From Ypsolopha sequella (taxonomy: Eukaryota > Arthropoda > Insecta > Lepidoptera > Ypsolophidae), in contig OW204012.1 in the NCBI GenBank assembly GCA_934047225.1, positions 8,680,001 through 8,744,000 on the forward strand: 64,000 nucleotides of DNA. Direction: 5' to 3'. The position numbers and the translations under genes were made by a program. Of this stretch, positions 51,462 through 62,168 are shown in pieces. The notes beneath the pieces are model-generated. The model searched no databases. It worked only from the letters and a program-made list of their open reading frames with translations, and was not told where the DNA came from. Position 1 is the first letter of the stretch, and each line of letters opens with the position of its first letter.

Positions 51462-51927
51462 GGCGATTACCATCGCCAAATTAGCAGCTCGATGTTTGTC
51501 TTTACGAATATCGACGGAAACGACATTGAAATAACGTTCATATCAGCGCACAATGCATAGTGGCTGTTACGACGCTCGCTGCGTCCTTGATAGGGCGAAA
51601 TAGGAGAAAATAATACTTTTCACATGGACGTGATTGTTCGATTGAATAATCCCATGTTATGTTTATAGCTATCAAGTTAATCTATTTATCAAAGCACAAA
51701 TGAATTAAATCGACCAAGCCGCTTAGGAGCAGTAGAGAATTCAAGCCAAAAAACACCATTCAGTTAAAACAATTTTTCATATAGAAGTTTTGATGGTACG
51801 AAAAAGACAAATGTTGCATATGTTGTCATAGAGTTGATAATCCATGATACATTTTTTCAATATTTTTGGTTGGGAAATAAAAGAGGAGTAGGCTTTAGAG
51901 AGTACCCATTTGGCGATATTAAGCGCC
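51462..51927. mobile_element. piggyBac-type MITE, copy 2 (466 bp)
   Basis: TTAA at 51458-51461 and 51928-51931. Ends GGCGATTACCATCGCCAAAT and TTTGGCGATATTAAGCGCC. About 93% like copy 1 (30781-31247) by eye. Confidence 0.87.
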
Positions 51928-51939
51928 TTAAACCTGCGG

Positions 51940-52091
51940 CCTCCTGCTTACATGACAGGCGCGCTACCGAGATTCGTATTTAGAATGACGAATTTGTCAA
52001 CCATATCTGTACACGGATTTTTTGTCGCAGTCTGTAGCATAGATAATACACACACCCAGGTCTGTAGCGCGCCTGTCATGTAAGCAGGAGG
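51940..52091. repeat. Hairpin with 26-bp perfect arms
   Basis: CCTCCTGCTTACATGACAGG with CGCGCT pairs exactly with AGCGCG and CCTGTCATGTAAGCAGGAGG. Loop of 100 bases containing TTCGTATTTAGAATGACGAA. Confidence 0.82.
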
Positions 52092-52359
52092 TGGCAACTT
52101 TTTCAAATAATTGTGCTTTTAAATTTGTTTCTGATTGATTTCTAATTTATAATGCACTCTAATAATAATTTATTTCACAATAATAACATATAACTTCGTT
52201 TATGTTACTTTTTCTTATTAAGTATAATGGTTTTGCTGTCAGTAATATCTTATTTGGGTTTTCACTGTATTTTTTTTATGTTTTTGTCCGTTTTCTAAAG
52301 AATAGAGAATAAAGAGACTTTTATTGAGCGTTAAGTATGCTGAGCGTCTACGGTTTTTC

Positions 52360-52580
52360 AGGGTTCCGTAGAACCTAAAAGGTACAGAAGGAACCTTTAA
52401 TGGTAAGACTCCGTTGGCCGTCCGTCCGTCCGTATGTCACAGCCACATAACTTTAGCACCGTTAAAGATAAAGACATGAAATTTGGCACAAAAATTGCAT
52501 TAATTTGCCCACATATCACTGTGTAAAAAAAAATTTGAACCCTAGGTACGCGAGTCCGACTCGCACTTGGCCGGTTCTTT
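52360..52580 (-). mobile_element. GTTCCGT repeat, inverted copy
   Basis: AGGGTTCCGTAGAACCTAAA, GTCCGTCCGTCCGTATGTC, GAAATTTGGCACAAAAATTG and ACGCGAGTCCGACTCGCACT with TTGGCCGGTT. The end is the reverse complement of the start of 10158-10733. Confidence 0.75.
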
Positions 52581-52589
52581 TTTAATAAT

Positions 52590-53314
52590 ACTTAATAATA
52601 ATAAATCGTGGAAAAGTGCCGTAGTACATACGGGGGAGGGGTAAGATTCTATGCAACCTTGCACATTATCCTGCTGGGATGAAATTTGGAATAATTGGAA
52701 GGTTGATCAAAGCAAATTATAAAAATATATAACTGTGTACTAATACAGGTACAGGTTTAGAATAATCTTTTGAAAAACATCGAAAAAATTTATGTCCCCC
52801 CTCCCCATTATCCTCCAAAACTATAGGCACTGAAAAATATGAAAAAATATCCGATTTTAAAACGGGACAATTTCAGGAAAATTACAGCCATTAAAAAAAA
52901 TTTACGCAAATGAGAAATATATAAAAAAGCAAAATAAATTAAAAAGAAGTATTCTATATGGCTATTAAATTGTGGGTAGGTAAGAGCTGATTGTAAGAAG
53001 TTAAGCTAGATTTTTCTTGCACCGGTTTCGAGAAATCTCTAAAAAATACAAAAAATTTATGTCTTATCTCCGAAACTAGAAGACTGAAAAAAATGAAAAA
53101 AAATAACGTATTTTATTTAGTAAAAAAAAAAAAGTATTCTATGTCTATGATAATGACCGTATTCGTGTATCCGCCATTGCGATCTCCGGATAACTGGTGG
53201 TCGGGAAAAGAGAACGAAGAGAGAACTCGAAATTCAAAAATATCAACTCTGTCTACAAGTCTTAAAACTAACGTCTAAAAGACAGTAAGCAAATCTGTTC
53301 AAGCGCCACCCAAA
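52590..53314. other. Intergenic stretch, nothing recognised
   Basis: AT-rich with A-rich runs. A repeated phrase (AAATTTATGTCCCCCCT-like, AAAACTATAGGCACTGAAAA) gives a weak local repeat. No gene. Confidence 0.4.
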
Positions 53315-53545
53315 GATTTCAAAAGTAAAGATAAGCCCTTACCATAGTATGGCAGCACCAAAATGTTTCCACCTTTAAATGGGTGACGCTCACACGTTTC
53401 GAATCAGTGCTCTTCTGAACACAGTGATACTGGGACGCCTAAAGTTTTGAATTTTTACGACTTTAGTAGTCTGATCAGTTTGCTGACCTTAGGTAGACAG
53501 ATTGCGCATTCATATTGTGCGCGCGTCGGCATTATGTTAAGGCTG
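53315..53545. repeat. Dispersed repeat shared with 44218-44400 and 44865-44890
   Basis: CAAAGATTTCAAAAGTAAAG to CGCTCACACGTTT, then CTGATCAGTTTGCTGACCTT and GCGCGCGTCGGCATTATGTT, match blocks in the paralogue intron, in the same order. Confidence 0.65.
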
Positions 53546-53861
53546 CGTATAAACCTGGACAAATTAGTGATTTTGCCCCCGCATCCCCGCACCTCAACTG
53601 TTTGCGCGACCGGCCGTCACCGGCCGCGAGCGCTATTTCTTAGCTCCCACGAGCGGTGTGGATCCGCGGTCATTAACCCGTGCACGTGCTAGTTTTCAAT
53701 AATAAGTATAATGCATCTACGATGTATAAAATTCAACCCAGTTGACAAAACGGTTTGTTCGCAATGGCATTTTTTTGCGTAATTGTGTTTGCATCTAATT
53801 TTTATATTTCAAAATTTTATTTTTCGAAAGTCATACTTGCAAAGATAATGATAAAGATGAT

Positions 53862-55400
53862 GATACAACGATACGTCGATACGTCGATACGACGATACAA
53901 CGATACGTCAATACGTCGATACGTCGATACGTCGATACGACGATACGGGGATACGTCGATACAACGATACGTCAATACACCGATACGTCGATACGTCGAT
54001 ACGGGGATACGTCGATACAACCATACGTCGATACGCCGATACGTCGATACGTCGATACGGGGATACGTCGATACGCCGATACGTCGATACGCCGATACGA
54101 GAATACGTCGATACGTCGATACGTCGATACGCCGATACGTCGATACGACGATACGTCGATACGGGGATACGTCGATACAACGATACGTCAATACGCCGAT
54201 ACGTCGATACGTCGATACGGGGATACGTCGATACGTCGATACGCCGATACGTCGATATGTCGATACGGGGATACGACGATACGTCGATACGGGGATACGT
54301 CGATACAACGATACGTCGATACGCCGATACGTCGATACGCCGATACGAGAATACGTCGATACGTCGATACGACGATACGTCGATACGCCGATACGTCGAT
54401 ACGACGATACGTCGATACGGGGATACGTCGATACGTCGATACGCCGATACGTCGATATGTCGATACGCCGATACGTCGATACGTCGATACGGGGATACGT
54501 CGATACAACGATACGTCGATACGCCGATACGTCGATACGTCGATACGCCGATACGTCGATACGACGATACGTCGATACGGGGATACGTCGATACAACGAT
54601 ACGTCGATACGTCGATACGCCGATACGCCGATACGTCAATACGTCGATACGTCGATACGTCGATACGGGGATACGTCGATACGCCGATACGTCGATATGT
54701 CGATACGGGGATACGTCGATACAACGATACGACGATACGTCGATACGGGGATACGTCGATACAACGATACGTCGATACGCCGATACGTCGATACGCCGAT
54801 ACGAGAATACGTCGATACGTCGATACGACGATACGTCGATACGCCGATACGTCGATACGACGATACGTCGATATGGGGATACGTCGATACAACGATACGT
54901 CAATACGCCGATACGTCGATACGCCGATACGTCGATATGTCGATACGGGGATACGTCGATACGGGGATACGTCGATACAACGATACGTCGATACGTCGAT
55001 ATGCCGATACGTCGATACGCCGATACGAGAATACGTCAATACGTCGATACGACGATACGTCGATACGGGGATACGTCGATACAACGATACGTCGATACGT
55101 CGATACGCCGATACGCCGATACGTCGATACGACGATACGTCGATACGGGGATACGTCGATACGTCAATACGCCGATACGTCGATACGTCGATACGTCGAT
55201 ACGTCGATACGTCGATACGGGGATACGTCGATACGCCGATACGTCGATATGTCGATACGTCGATATGTCGATACGGGGATACGTCGATACAACGATACGT
55301 CGATACGACGATACGTCGATACGGGGATACGTCGATACAACGATACGTCGATACGCCGATACGTCGATACGCCGATACAAGAATACGTCGATACGCCGAT
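53862..55400. repeat. 8-bp satellite (GATACGTC)n, about 190 units
   Basis: Units are GATACGTC with substitutions in the last two or three bases: GATACGAC, GATACAAC, GATACGGG, GATACGCC, GATACGAG, GATATGTC. Register is kept throughout. None of the units makes a stop codon in any frame, so all six frames stay open for hundreds of codons and read DTSIRRYV- or YRRIDVST-type octapeptides. Rare GAG variants at about 54099, 54347, 54803 and 55027 are spaced by multiples of 8. A block after 54347 is repeated after 54803 (456 bp). I do not consider it coding. Confidence 0.95.
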
Positions 55401-55417
55401 GGTGATGGTGAGATAAG

Positions 55418-55520
55418 GTTTTGTTAGTCTCCCAGAGGGGTAGGCAGCTAGGCAGAGACTACAGATTTCCATCTGCTACGATCCAGACACAACTCTTTCG
55501 CCTCTTCCACATCCATCAAC
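55418..55520 (+). repeat. CATCTGATAC-family repeat, copy
   Basis: AGTCTCCCAGAGGGGTAGGC, GCAGAGACTACAGATTTCC, ATCTGCTACGATCCAGACAC and CCACATCCATCAACC. Directly follows the 8-bp satellite. Confidence 0.65.
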
Positions 55521-56344
55521 CATATTTATTGTGATATTAAATTGTAAGCTAAAAAAAATACCTCAGACGAAAAACATAGCGATATTCATTAGTCCATTGA
55601 GACAACCTTTAGTTCAACATCTTTAATAAAACATGACCTATCTACTTATTTTGGTAATGGCGTACCTTTGCATTACTTTCATCCACTGCTTTATTTTCAC
55701 TCGTAAAACATTTTTATTCCATTTTTTACATTGGTTGCATTTATTTCCCATGTTTCATTTTACGAGATTTATTTAAATTACGAAACCGGGACGTCGAGAG
55801 CGCAAAAACGTAGCCCTCCCGTCTCAACGGAGCGATCACAACTGACCGACGGGTGAGTGACGAAACAAAGCATGGAACAAAAAGCGCGTGCGACCGAGAT
55901 ATCTTGTCGCCGCCTTGTCTCAGAATAAATCGACGTAAGCGCCAATTCTTAGATGTTAAATTAAATGAAAACGAAACAGAATTATTCAAAATCCCCGTGC
56001 AATTATACGGGGTCATTTGTTTTCTTATTTTTAATACAAATTTCAAGGCAAACTGTTTTAAGAAAGGTCCTTTAACACTCGAAAAACATGAAATATAGAG
56101 GTAACTTCATAATTTTTTTCTATCGAGCGAACTTAAAGCTTTTGCGTTTTTGCTTCTGCACGAATATCAGCCCTATAGTCTATTATCTATATTATTTTTA
56201 TTAAACCGATTGACCAAGTTACACAATGTTTTATGCTCATTTGAAATTGTGCATCTGACATTATACCGACCCTTAAAGCACACATTCAAAAACAATGCAA
56301 TAGATTTTAGGTGCGAAGGCTCATACCTATAAACTTTTGAAATC
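55521..56344. other. Intergenic or intronic stretch, nothing recognised
   Basis: The minus-strand frame 55741-56046 is open for 101 codons but has no domain, no start context and no splice signals I trust. A segment near 56275 (AACAATGCAATAGATTTTAG) repeats 44900. Confidence 0.4.
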
Positions 56345-56633
56345 TTTGGCGCCACCAAGATCAAGACATATTATAAATGAAAGGACATAATGTAGTCCAC
56401 AAGCAAGCAGAATCCCATCAAAAACTATCCGAGAGATTTCGAGATATGAGTAATTTAATTATTTTACAAATTCCCGTGCTTCAGTTCTTGTAATTAACAC
56501 GGGGCCCCGACAAAAGTTTTTGCAAATATAAAAATCTTAACGGATACAGTTTTTTTATTTTTATTTTGATGGGGTTCTGCTTGCTTGAGGACTACATTAT
56601 GTCCTTTTATTTATGATATATCTTGGCGGTGCT
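56345..56633. repeat. Foldback MITE
   Basis: ATTATAAATGAAAGGACATA, ATGTAGTCC and AAGCAAGCAGAATCCCATCA on the left pair with TGATGGGGTTCTGCTTGCTT and GGACTACATTATGTCCTTTT on the right. Arms of about 75 bases. Confidence 0.75.
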
Positions 56634-57026
56634 TGGACCGACTCCCATACATGTTTGCCAAATTTCATTTACGATTTGTTACCAGAATGATAAACTCGGA
56701 ATTTGCAAATGATTTTAATATTTATCTTTTTTTGTTAAAAAGTCCACTTTCAACAACTCCGCCAGTGTTCAGTGTAACAAGGTAAACTAGCGACATCTGT
56801 GGTTTCCCGCGCGTACTGCCTGCCGTCGCTGTCAACACAACGGCAAGCGCCCCGCCTGCACTGCACTGGTCTAAAGTTGCCGTTGCTGCAGCATGCTGGC
56901 TGCTCTAGCGATGACGACATCAGAGCAGATGTCACTGCGCATTCTGTAATGTATGCAAAAAATATATCGTCACGACATGAATCTCCGAGACGGTGCCAGA
57001 GATGTTTCCAAGTATTGACTATGCTT

Positions 57027-57388
57027 TTCACAGGTGGTAGAGCTGATGCTGGGCTCAACTGTGGAGTCACCACCATCTTACTTGGAGACCCCCTCGAAGT
57101 AATTCGGGGGAGAGTAAGACAACACCTCACAGGCAAAAAACCAGGAGGCCCACCATGCCTGGGACCGATGCATGGCGGTATATCCATCCCTAATAGCCGG
57201 GCCTTATATGGAACAGATCGGTGACGGGCAGCAGCGTTACTGGTGCGAGGGTTCCGGCACCGTGCTCACCAACCCGCCTGCCCAGCGTGTGTGAGTATGG
57301 ACAATTCTTCTAGGATGACCGCCGGGAGTGGCAAAGTCCTGGAAAGGCTTATGTCCAGCAGTGGACGAACTAGGCTGATGGATGGATA
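57027..57388 (+). mobile_element. RTE-type LINE 3' end, copy 3
   Basis: CAGGTGGTAGAGCTGATGCT to GACGAACTAGGCTGATGGAT. Collinear with 49775-50140. Confidence 0.75.
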
Positions 57389-57507
57389 ATTTACTATGCA
57401 ATGCAAGTCAAATATTCTATAGGAAATCAATACCATACATGTAAAAACTGACCATAAGCTACATCGAAAAATCAGATCATCAGAAAACGAGGAATGATAA
57501 AACTTAC

Positions 57508-57593
57508 TGCAGTCCATGTCGGTATATTCCTGAGTATTGGGCATTGCTTCATAATGCCCAATTTGTTGACCCCATTCGTCTACGCATATTCTC
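57508..57593 (-). CDS. Thyroglobulin type-1 gene, exon c
   Basis: Acceptor TTTTTTTCAG, donor GTAAGT. Reads RICVDEWGQQIGHYEAMPNT then EYTDMDCS, completing the second domain. Confidence 0.8.
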
Positions 57594-59236
57594 CTGAAAA
57601 AAAAAATGAATCTTAAGGCTAGGCAGTAACTTTTTACCACGAATTCGTATCCTAGCTCTTAACGTTTTATTGTTATCCTATTTAGCCTACATACCAAACT
57701 ACTCCATTTTTCAAATATTTATGAACTACCACGGGGTCAATATGTATTCAAATTCTTAAAAAAAATGTGTTATTTAAAAAAAAACGGTGTGGAAATAGGA
57801 CGTTTTGGAGCACAAAATACAAGATTTAGGAATACTTTGTTTTATTTTTGAAACATTTATCACCCAAAATTGTAAAACGGCTTGGAAGTGTAAGTTGGGC
57901 GATAGACAAAGTAATTTTGATTTTTATTCGATTTTATGCATTAGCGTACAACTGAGACAGCAATTCTTTTTGTACGGCATCAAAATATGATTCTCTTCCC
58001 TTAAAATTAGAATTGAAGGAATATTTCTAAAATGCGACTTTTTTACAAATGGAAGAGCAACCACAAAGGATATACTAACGTTCCGTTACTAGTCTTAGTC
58101 ATCCTTCCGTAAGTTCCATCTGGTAGACATTCCGACACCTCACTGAAGTAATCCACATTGAACCCTGCCTCTTCACTGTTTGTTATCAGATCAATTTTAT
58201 GTGCCATTATCCTTAAGCATGGACTTGTGAAGTTGAAGGGACGCTGATCGGACTCAAACTGAGAGAACAAATCCAATTCTGGGTCATCTGAAAAAGTAAA
58301 CAAAAGTTGTGCTGAAAAAACTAATTCTTGAGAGAGAGCAGTAGAAGATATGAAACTACTGAACAAAGCATCTCGATTATGAGTTTATATGTAAGGGCAG
58401 AGAGCAAAAAAGTTGAAAATATTACATTTATGCCCGTTTTCACTAGCCTTAGGTGACACTTAAATCTTAGAGTTCCTATGATCATAGAAATAAGAGTTAA
58501 TATTAGTAGTTAGAGTTAAGAGTTAACTGACATTAATAGCGCAAAATAAAAGAGGTTGTACAAAAAAGTGGACGCAATCAGCAGATAAGGTGATAATTTC
58601 AATAACACCAGTTGTTTGATGCGTTGCAGATAAGTCCCTAAAAAAATATTTAGTTTTTATTTACAGCAAGGTAAATTAGATGTGGGATGTTCCTTCAATG
58701 ATGTTCTATACGATAGTCCCCCAGCACAATACCTGTTATTCTATTCACACATTGCACGGGATTGTAATTGTTAAAAACGGGCATTAATGGTGCAAAATAA
58801 AAGATTTGTACCAAAAAGTGGACTCAAATTAGCTAAATATTTATGAGTTTGTAAGCTAATAGAAATAAAAAGTTATCGAATTTTTAAGCATAAGTTAGTA
58901 AAAACTGGCATTAATAGCGCAAAATAAAAGAGTCTGTACAAAAAGTGGACTAAAATCAGCTGTTAAGGTGAATAATAGTTTGATGCGTTGCAGAGAAGTC
59001 CCTAAAAATATTTAGATTTTACTTACAGCATGGTAAATTAGATATGGGATGTTCATTCAAATCTACATGATTGTCCCCCTGAACAACACCTGTTATTCTA
59101 TTCACACAGTAACAAGTCGTATTCAGACATTGCACAGGATTGAAATTGCCATCAGACGTGCATCGAGGGCCAATGGTTGGGAAGCGTAGGCCTGAGTTGA
59201 TAGAGGTCTGAATTTTGTGGTTGATACGGGAACAAC
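57508..59236 (-). CDS. Thyroglobulin type-1 repeat protein, three internal exons (partial)
   Basis: On the minus strand exons 59236-59027 (210 nt), 58287-58080 (208 nt) and 57593-57508 (86 nt) join in phase. The first encodes a full thyroglobulin type-1 domain with six Cys: GCSRI, GPRCTSDGNFNPVQC, CYCV and PC. The next two form a second domain: SPCLRI, SECLPDGTYGRM and RICVDEWGQQIGH to DMDCS. It lacks cysteines 3 and 4, which pair with each other in this fold. Such domains occur in secreted or extracellular-matrix proteins, some of them protease inhibitors; the role here cannot be told. Start and end exons were not found, so the gene runs beyond the recognised part, probably in both directions. 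Confidence 0.8.
57783..58005 (+). repeat. Dispersed element Z, copy 2 (uninterrupted)
   Basis: AATAGGACGTTTTGGAGCAC, AAAATTGTAAAACGGC, TTTTATTCGATTTTATGCAT and TACGGCATCAAAATATGA run without the insertion seen at 46905-47292. Lies between two exons of the thyroglobulin-domain gene. Confidence 0.75.
58080..58287 (-). CDS. Thyroglobulin type-1 gene, exon b
   Basis: Acceptor TTTTTCAG, donor GTTAGT. Reads DPELDLFSQFESDQRPFNFT, SPCLRIMAHKIDLI and SECLPDGTYGRMTKTSNGT. Leaves phase 2. Confidence 0.8.
58540..58790 (-). pseudogene. Degenerate copy of thyroglobulin exon a with its 3' intron flank
   Basis: 58677-58775 repeats about the last half of exon a, with the same ACAGCAAGGTAAATTAGAT-type boundary. 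It has lost the stretch encoding the CYC motif and has a mutated donor (GTAAAT). The plus-strand flank (AGCGCAAAATAAAAGAGG, TTTGATGCGTTGCAG) also repeats at 58915-59020. A further small piece is at about 58785-58830. It is a local duplication, not coding. Confidence 0.75.
59027..59236 (-). CDS. Thyroglobulin type-1 gene, exon a (complete domain)
   Basis: Acceptor TTTCAG ends at 59237, donor GTAAGT begins at 59026. Phase 1 on both sides. GPRCTSDGNFNPVQCLNTTC and CYCVNRITG are diagnostic. Confidence 0.83.
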
Positions 59237-59239
59237 CTG

Positions 59240-59984
59240 AAAGTATTTAAATTTGTTGATGTTTAAAATGAAAATCACAAAACTCTTAATCGTATGAATC
59301 TTCTTTGCATCAATGTATGTAGATATATGTAAAAAGTTTTGACTTTAGATTAGCGTAATGTCAGGTACATTTAAGCACAAACACTTAAATTAATTGCCTT
59401 TGTGTTACTAATGTGTTAGTAATATATTATTACTATTATTTTAACGTAATGGAAATAGAATAGGTTTTAAATCAGAAACATTTAGGAATCGTCCATCCAT
59501 TTAATGTTTCATCTACGTAGATGATTTAGTTATCTTGGCAGCTTGCAGCACATTTTATGAGGTCTGACCTTGACTGCGCTAGTCATTTTTTTTCTATCGC
59601 ACTTAGTAATTTTGTGCTCGAATGAACACATGCGCTAGTCTCCCACCACTTTCACCGAGCAGTAAAAAATCGTGCCGCTACCTGTATTTTTTTTAGATAC
59701 GGCTAAAATACACTTAGTAGTCACATAACTTGTACTTTTCGATTTATACCAAAAAGAAACGATGGATCTTTGCTTGCATTCTTGTTTCTTGTGTTTTTTA
59801 ATTGTTATTTACTTAAAGTTAAATGTTAAAAGTTTAATGCTAAAAGCATTTTCTCCTACACAACTCGAAAGATAGTACAAAGTAAAGATATTACATAAAG
59901 GAAGTGAACCAAGGAATTATGGCATGGACGAATTTCGTCCATGGTTATGGTAAACTTTTACGAGTAGCAAGTAATTATAATATA
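59240..59984. other. Stretch upstream of exon a, nothing recognised
   Basis: Likely intron of the thyroglobulin-domain gene. AT-rich; no exon with a matching phase and cysteine pattern was found. Confidence 0.4.
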
Positions 59985-60153
59985 CAAGGTGTAACCATAT
60001 TTGAAGAGCTTATTCAGTCAATGGTATAGAACAACTTTTACTATGGAGTAAACCCTGAAATCTCGAAAAAAAAATCTGCCCTTCCATACATTTCGGCCGA
60101 GCGGTATTGCATTTTCCTATGATGCAAGTAATTTTTTTTTTTCGATACACAGG
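59985..60153. mobile_element. ACAACGTGTAACA-family MITE, truncated copy
   Basis: AAGGTGTAACCATATTTGAA through TTCAGTCAATGGTATAG is one arm of 27888-28149. The other arm is missing where retrotransposon sequence begins near 60154. Confidence 0.65.
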
Positions 60154-60291
60154 ATTTGTTCCAGGAATATCCAGGAATATCCAGGAATACCAAATAAAAC
60201 ACGGGACGTAAGGGGAAACAGACAGTTGTATTCAGATACTAAAAGTCGACTGACTAGTCAGAGAAATCTCTGCTTACCTACATATATCACA
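60154..60291 (-). repeat. Possible 3' LTR (short or truncated)
   Basis: On the minus strand a purine-rich tract (GTTGTGGAGGGA) is followed by TGTGATATATGTAGG. The stretch ends near three copies of CTGGATATTC-like sequence next to the MITE fragment. Only one LTR is in view, so the ends cannot be confirmed. Confidence 0.35.
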
Positions 60292-60534
60292 TCCCTCCAC
60301 AACATTTAACAAAATCAAAAACACATCCCTCCACAACATTTAACAAAATCAAACAAACATAAAAATATAACTAATTTAACTTAACCTTCTAAACTCGTAA
60401 ATAAAGATTACCACTAACAACGTCTATAACTAATTTCATACCAACTTAGTTATCTATACCTACACACATGTATATACAAAATTATTTCATCTTATTATTA
60501 TAATATCCACCAGAACACTTCATAAACATTTGTT

Positions 60535-61248
60535 TTATTTTCCCTCCCGCTCATACAATCTCACAGGTGGTACGACCCGTCTACCAGAGCGAGTGCGATA
60601 CGGAGCCAGGGTCGCGTGCTCTCCTGTGGAGGGTTCCGCAGCGGCGTCGGCGTCGGCGCCAACACTCGGCGTCGCGACGCCCTCCGGCTCGACACGCGCA
60701 GGCGCGAGCTCGGGGGGCGCAGCGCACTCTGTTACCGGCGACATCTGTACCGCTCCATGACTTGTGATATTTCCAAGCCCGCCAGGAGGAAAACCTGTTT
60801 TTATCCGATACGAATTAGCGTTTAATAACTGATTTGCGTGGCGCCTCCAAACAATATCAAAGTCTTGAAGAGACACATCGTACATAACTTTACTGACGCG
60901 CCCAATGATCTTGTCCAGGATCCACGTGGTTTTTTTTTTTTTTTTTTGAGGATTACGATAATCTTTAACCCACACTCTGTCATTTACATGGTATATGACA
61001 TCTCGACCACCGAAATATTTAGTTTGACGCGCTTGGCTTTGTCGCACGCGCTCCAGTACCTGCACCTCCGATGGTGGTGTGACGTGACCGCTCCCTACAT
61101 CCAACTTACAACCCAAGATCCTACCGAACATCAAGTAAGCTGGAGACACGCCCGTCGTGCAATTTGGCGTATTTCTATAATTAAATAAATATTTATCTAA
61201 TATGCTATTGGTATCGCGCATAGAGCTGTCTTTGAACACGTTTGTCAA
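60535..61248 (-). pseudogene. Ty3/gypsy integrase C-terminal region
   Basis: Contains YLFNYRNTPNCTTGVSPAYL, ARQTKYFGG, VNDRVWVKDY and a run of lysines from a poly-A stretch, then a Pro/Ala-rich tail ending YRTRSGRRVVPPVRLYEREG. Frame differs from the integrase core by a shift near 61255. Confidence 0.8.
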
Positions 61249-61257
61249 AAAACGTTT

Positions 61258-62061
61258 TCAGGTTTTCACTGCGTTTTCCGCGAGTCCGTTACTCTGTGGG
61301 AAATATACTGGTGACGTTATGTGCTTAATGCCGTTGCTAGTACAAAATTTTATAAAGTCCGATGATACAAATGTTTTAGCATTATTACTAACAATAATTT
61401 TTGGGTTTCCAAATCTCGCGAAAATTGATGACAATTTATTTACGAGTGTCTGAGTCATTAAATTTGGCATTTTTATACATTCGAGCCATTTGCTCCGTGC
61501 ATCAACTAACACCAAGTACATCTTACCACGAAGCGGGCCGAGAAAATCTAAATAAATTTTCTCAAAAACAGAATCAGGCCATTCCCAATTCTTTATAGGG
61601 GCTTGAGCGGGATTTGATCGTATCGAAACACAACGGTCACAATTTGACACCAAATTTTCGATCTCACGATCAATACCGGGGTACCAGAAACGTTCCCTCG
61701 CCAGCAACTTCATCTTAACAATACCAAGATGGGCGGCGTGGAGTTCCTGCAGTACTGCCGACCGGTACATCTTACGGATTACCACCCGATGTCCACGCAT
61801 CAGACACCCCTCCTCGACATGCAATTCATGTCGGCAACGTTGATAAGGCAGCAATTCTGCCTCAACTTCCTTAGGCCACCCCTCGACCACATAGCACTGC
61901 ACCCGGGCGAACACCGGCTCGGTAGCGGCGGCGGCGCGCAGCTCCTGTACGCTCGCCGGTAGCGGCGCGCCCGCCGCAACCAGCGCGTTCACATAGCTCG
62001 CGCCCTCCTCGCTCGATACTACCGCAGCCGCGGGCTCGTCCCCTGCAGGCGACCGACTCAA
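61258..62061 (-). pseudogene. Ty3/gypsy integrase, zinc-binding domain and core
   Basis: HHCC domain: LHAAHLGIVKMKLLARERFW to SNCDRC. Core: EKIYLDFLGP with the first catalytic Asp, then IIVSNNAKTF, where the second catalytic Asp is replaced by Asn, and YFPQSNGLAENAVK with the Glu. A single catalytic replacement plus flanking frameshifts make it inactive. Confidence 0.85.
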
Positions 62062-62168
62062 ATAGTCAGCCTTTCACTACTTACATACTCAATCTTATAG
62101 TTATAGGCGGCTAGGAATAAAGCATACCTTTTTATCTGGCGAAAAAAATTGACAGCAAGGGCTTGTGG

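Larger units (their letters stand above)
51388..52152. mobile_element. TIR element with nested insertions
   Basis: Left GAAATCAATCAGAAACAAAT plus TTAAAAGCACAAAT pairs with right ATTGTGCTTTTAAATTTG plus TTTCTGATTGATTTC. Inside are the piggyBac-type MITE (51462-51927) and a GC-rich hairpin (51940-52091). One end of a related element is near 33040. Confidence 0.72.

Noticed and set aside
53862..55400. CRISPR-like array
   Set aside because: Units are contiguous with no unique spacers, and the host is a eukaryote.
53755..55416. 553-codon open frame and several long frames on both strands
   Set aside because: The 8-bp satellite has no stop codon in any frame, so open length carries no coding information. 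All frames read the same octapeptide in rotation.
55741..56046. Minus-strand frame of 101 codons as an exon of the thyroglobulin-domain gene
   Set aside because: No cysteine pattern, no trusted splice sites, and phase could not be matched to exon c.
50286..57507. Missing zinc-finger exons of the Lunapark-like paralogue
   Set aside because: I looked for C-x2-C exons like those at 20701 and 22500 on the plus strand and found none; the stop in exon 4 is taken as real.
60530..60825. Plus-strand Arg-rich and Ser-rich open frames
   Set aside because: They are the reverse side of the integrase C-terminal tail of the gypsy element.
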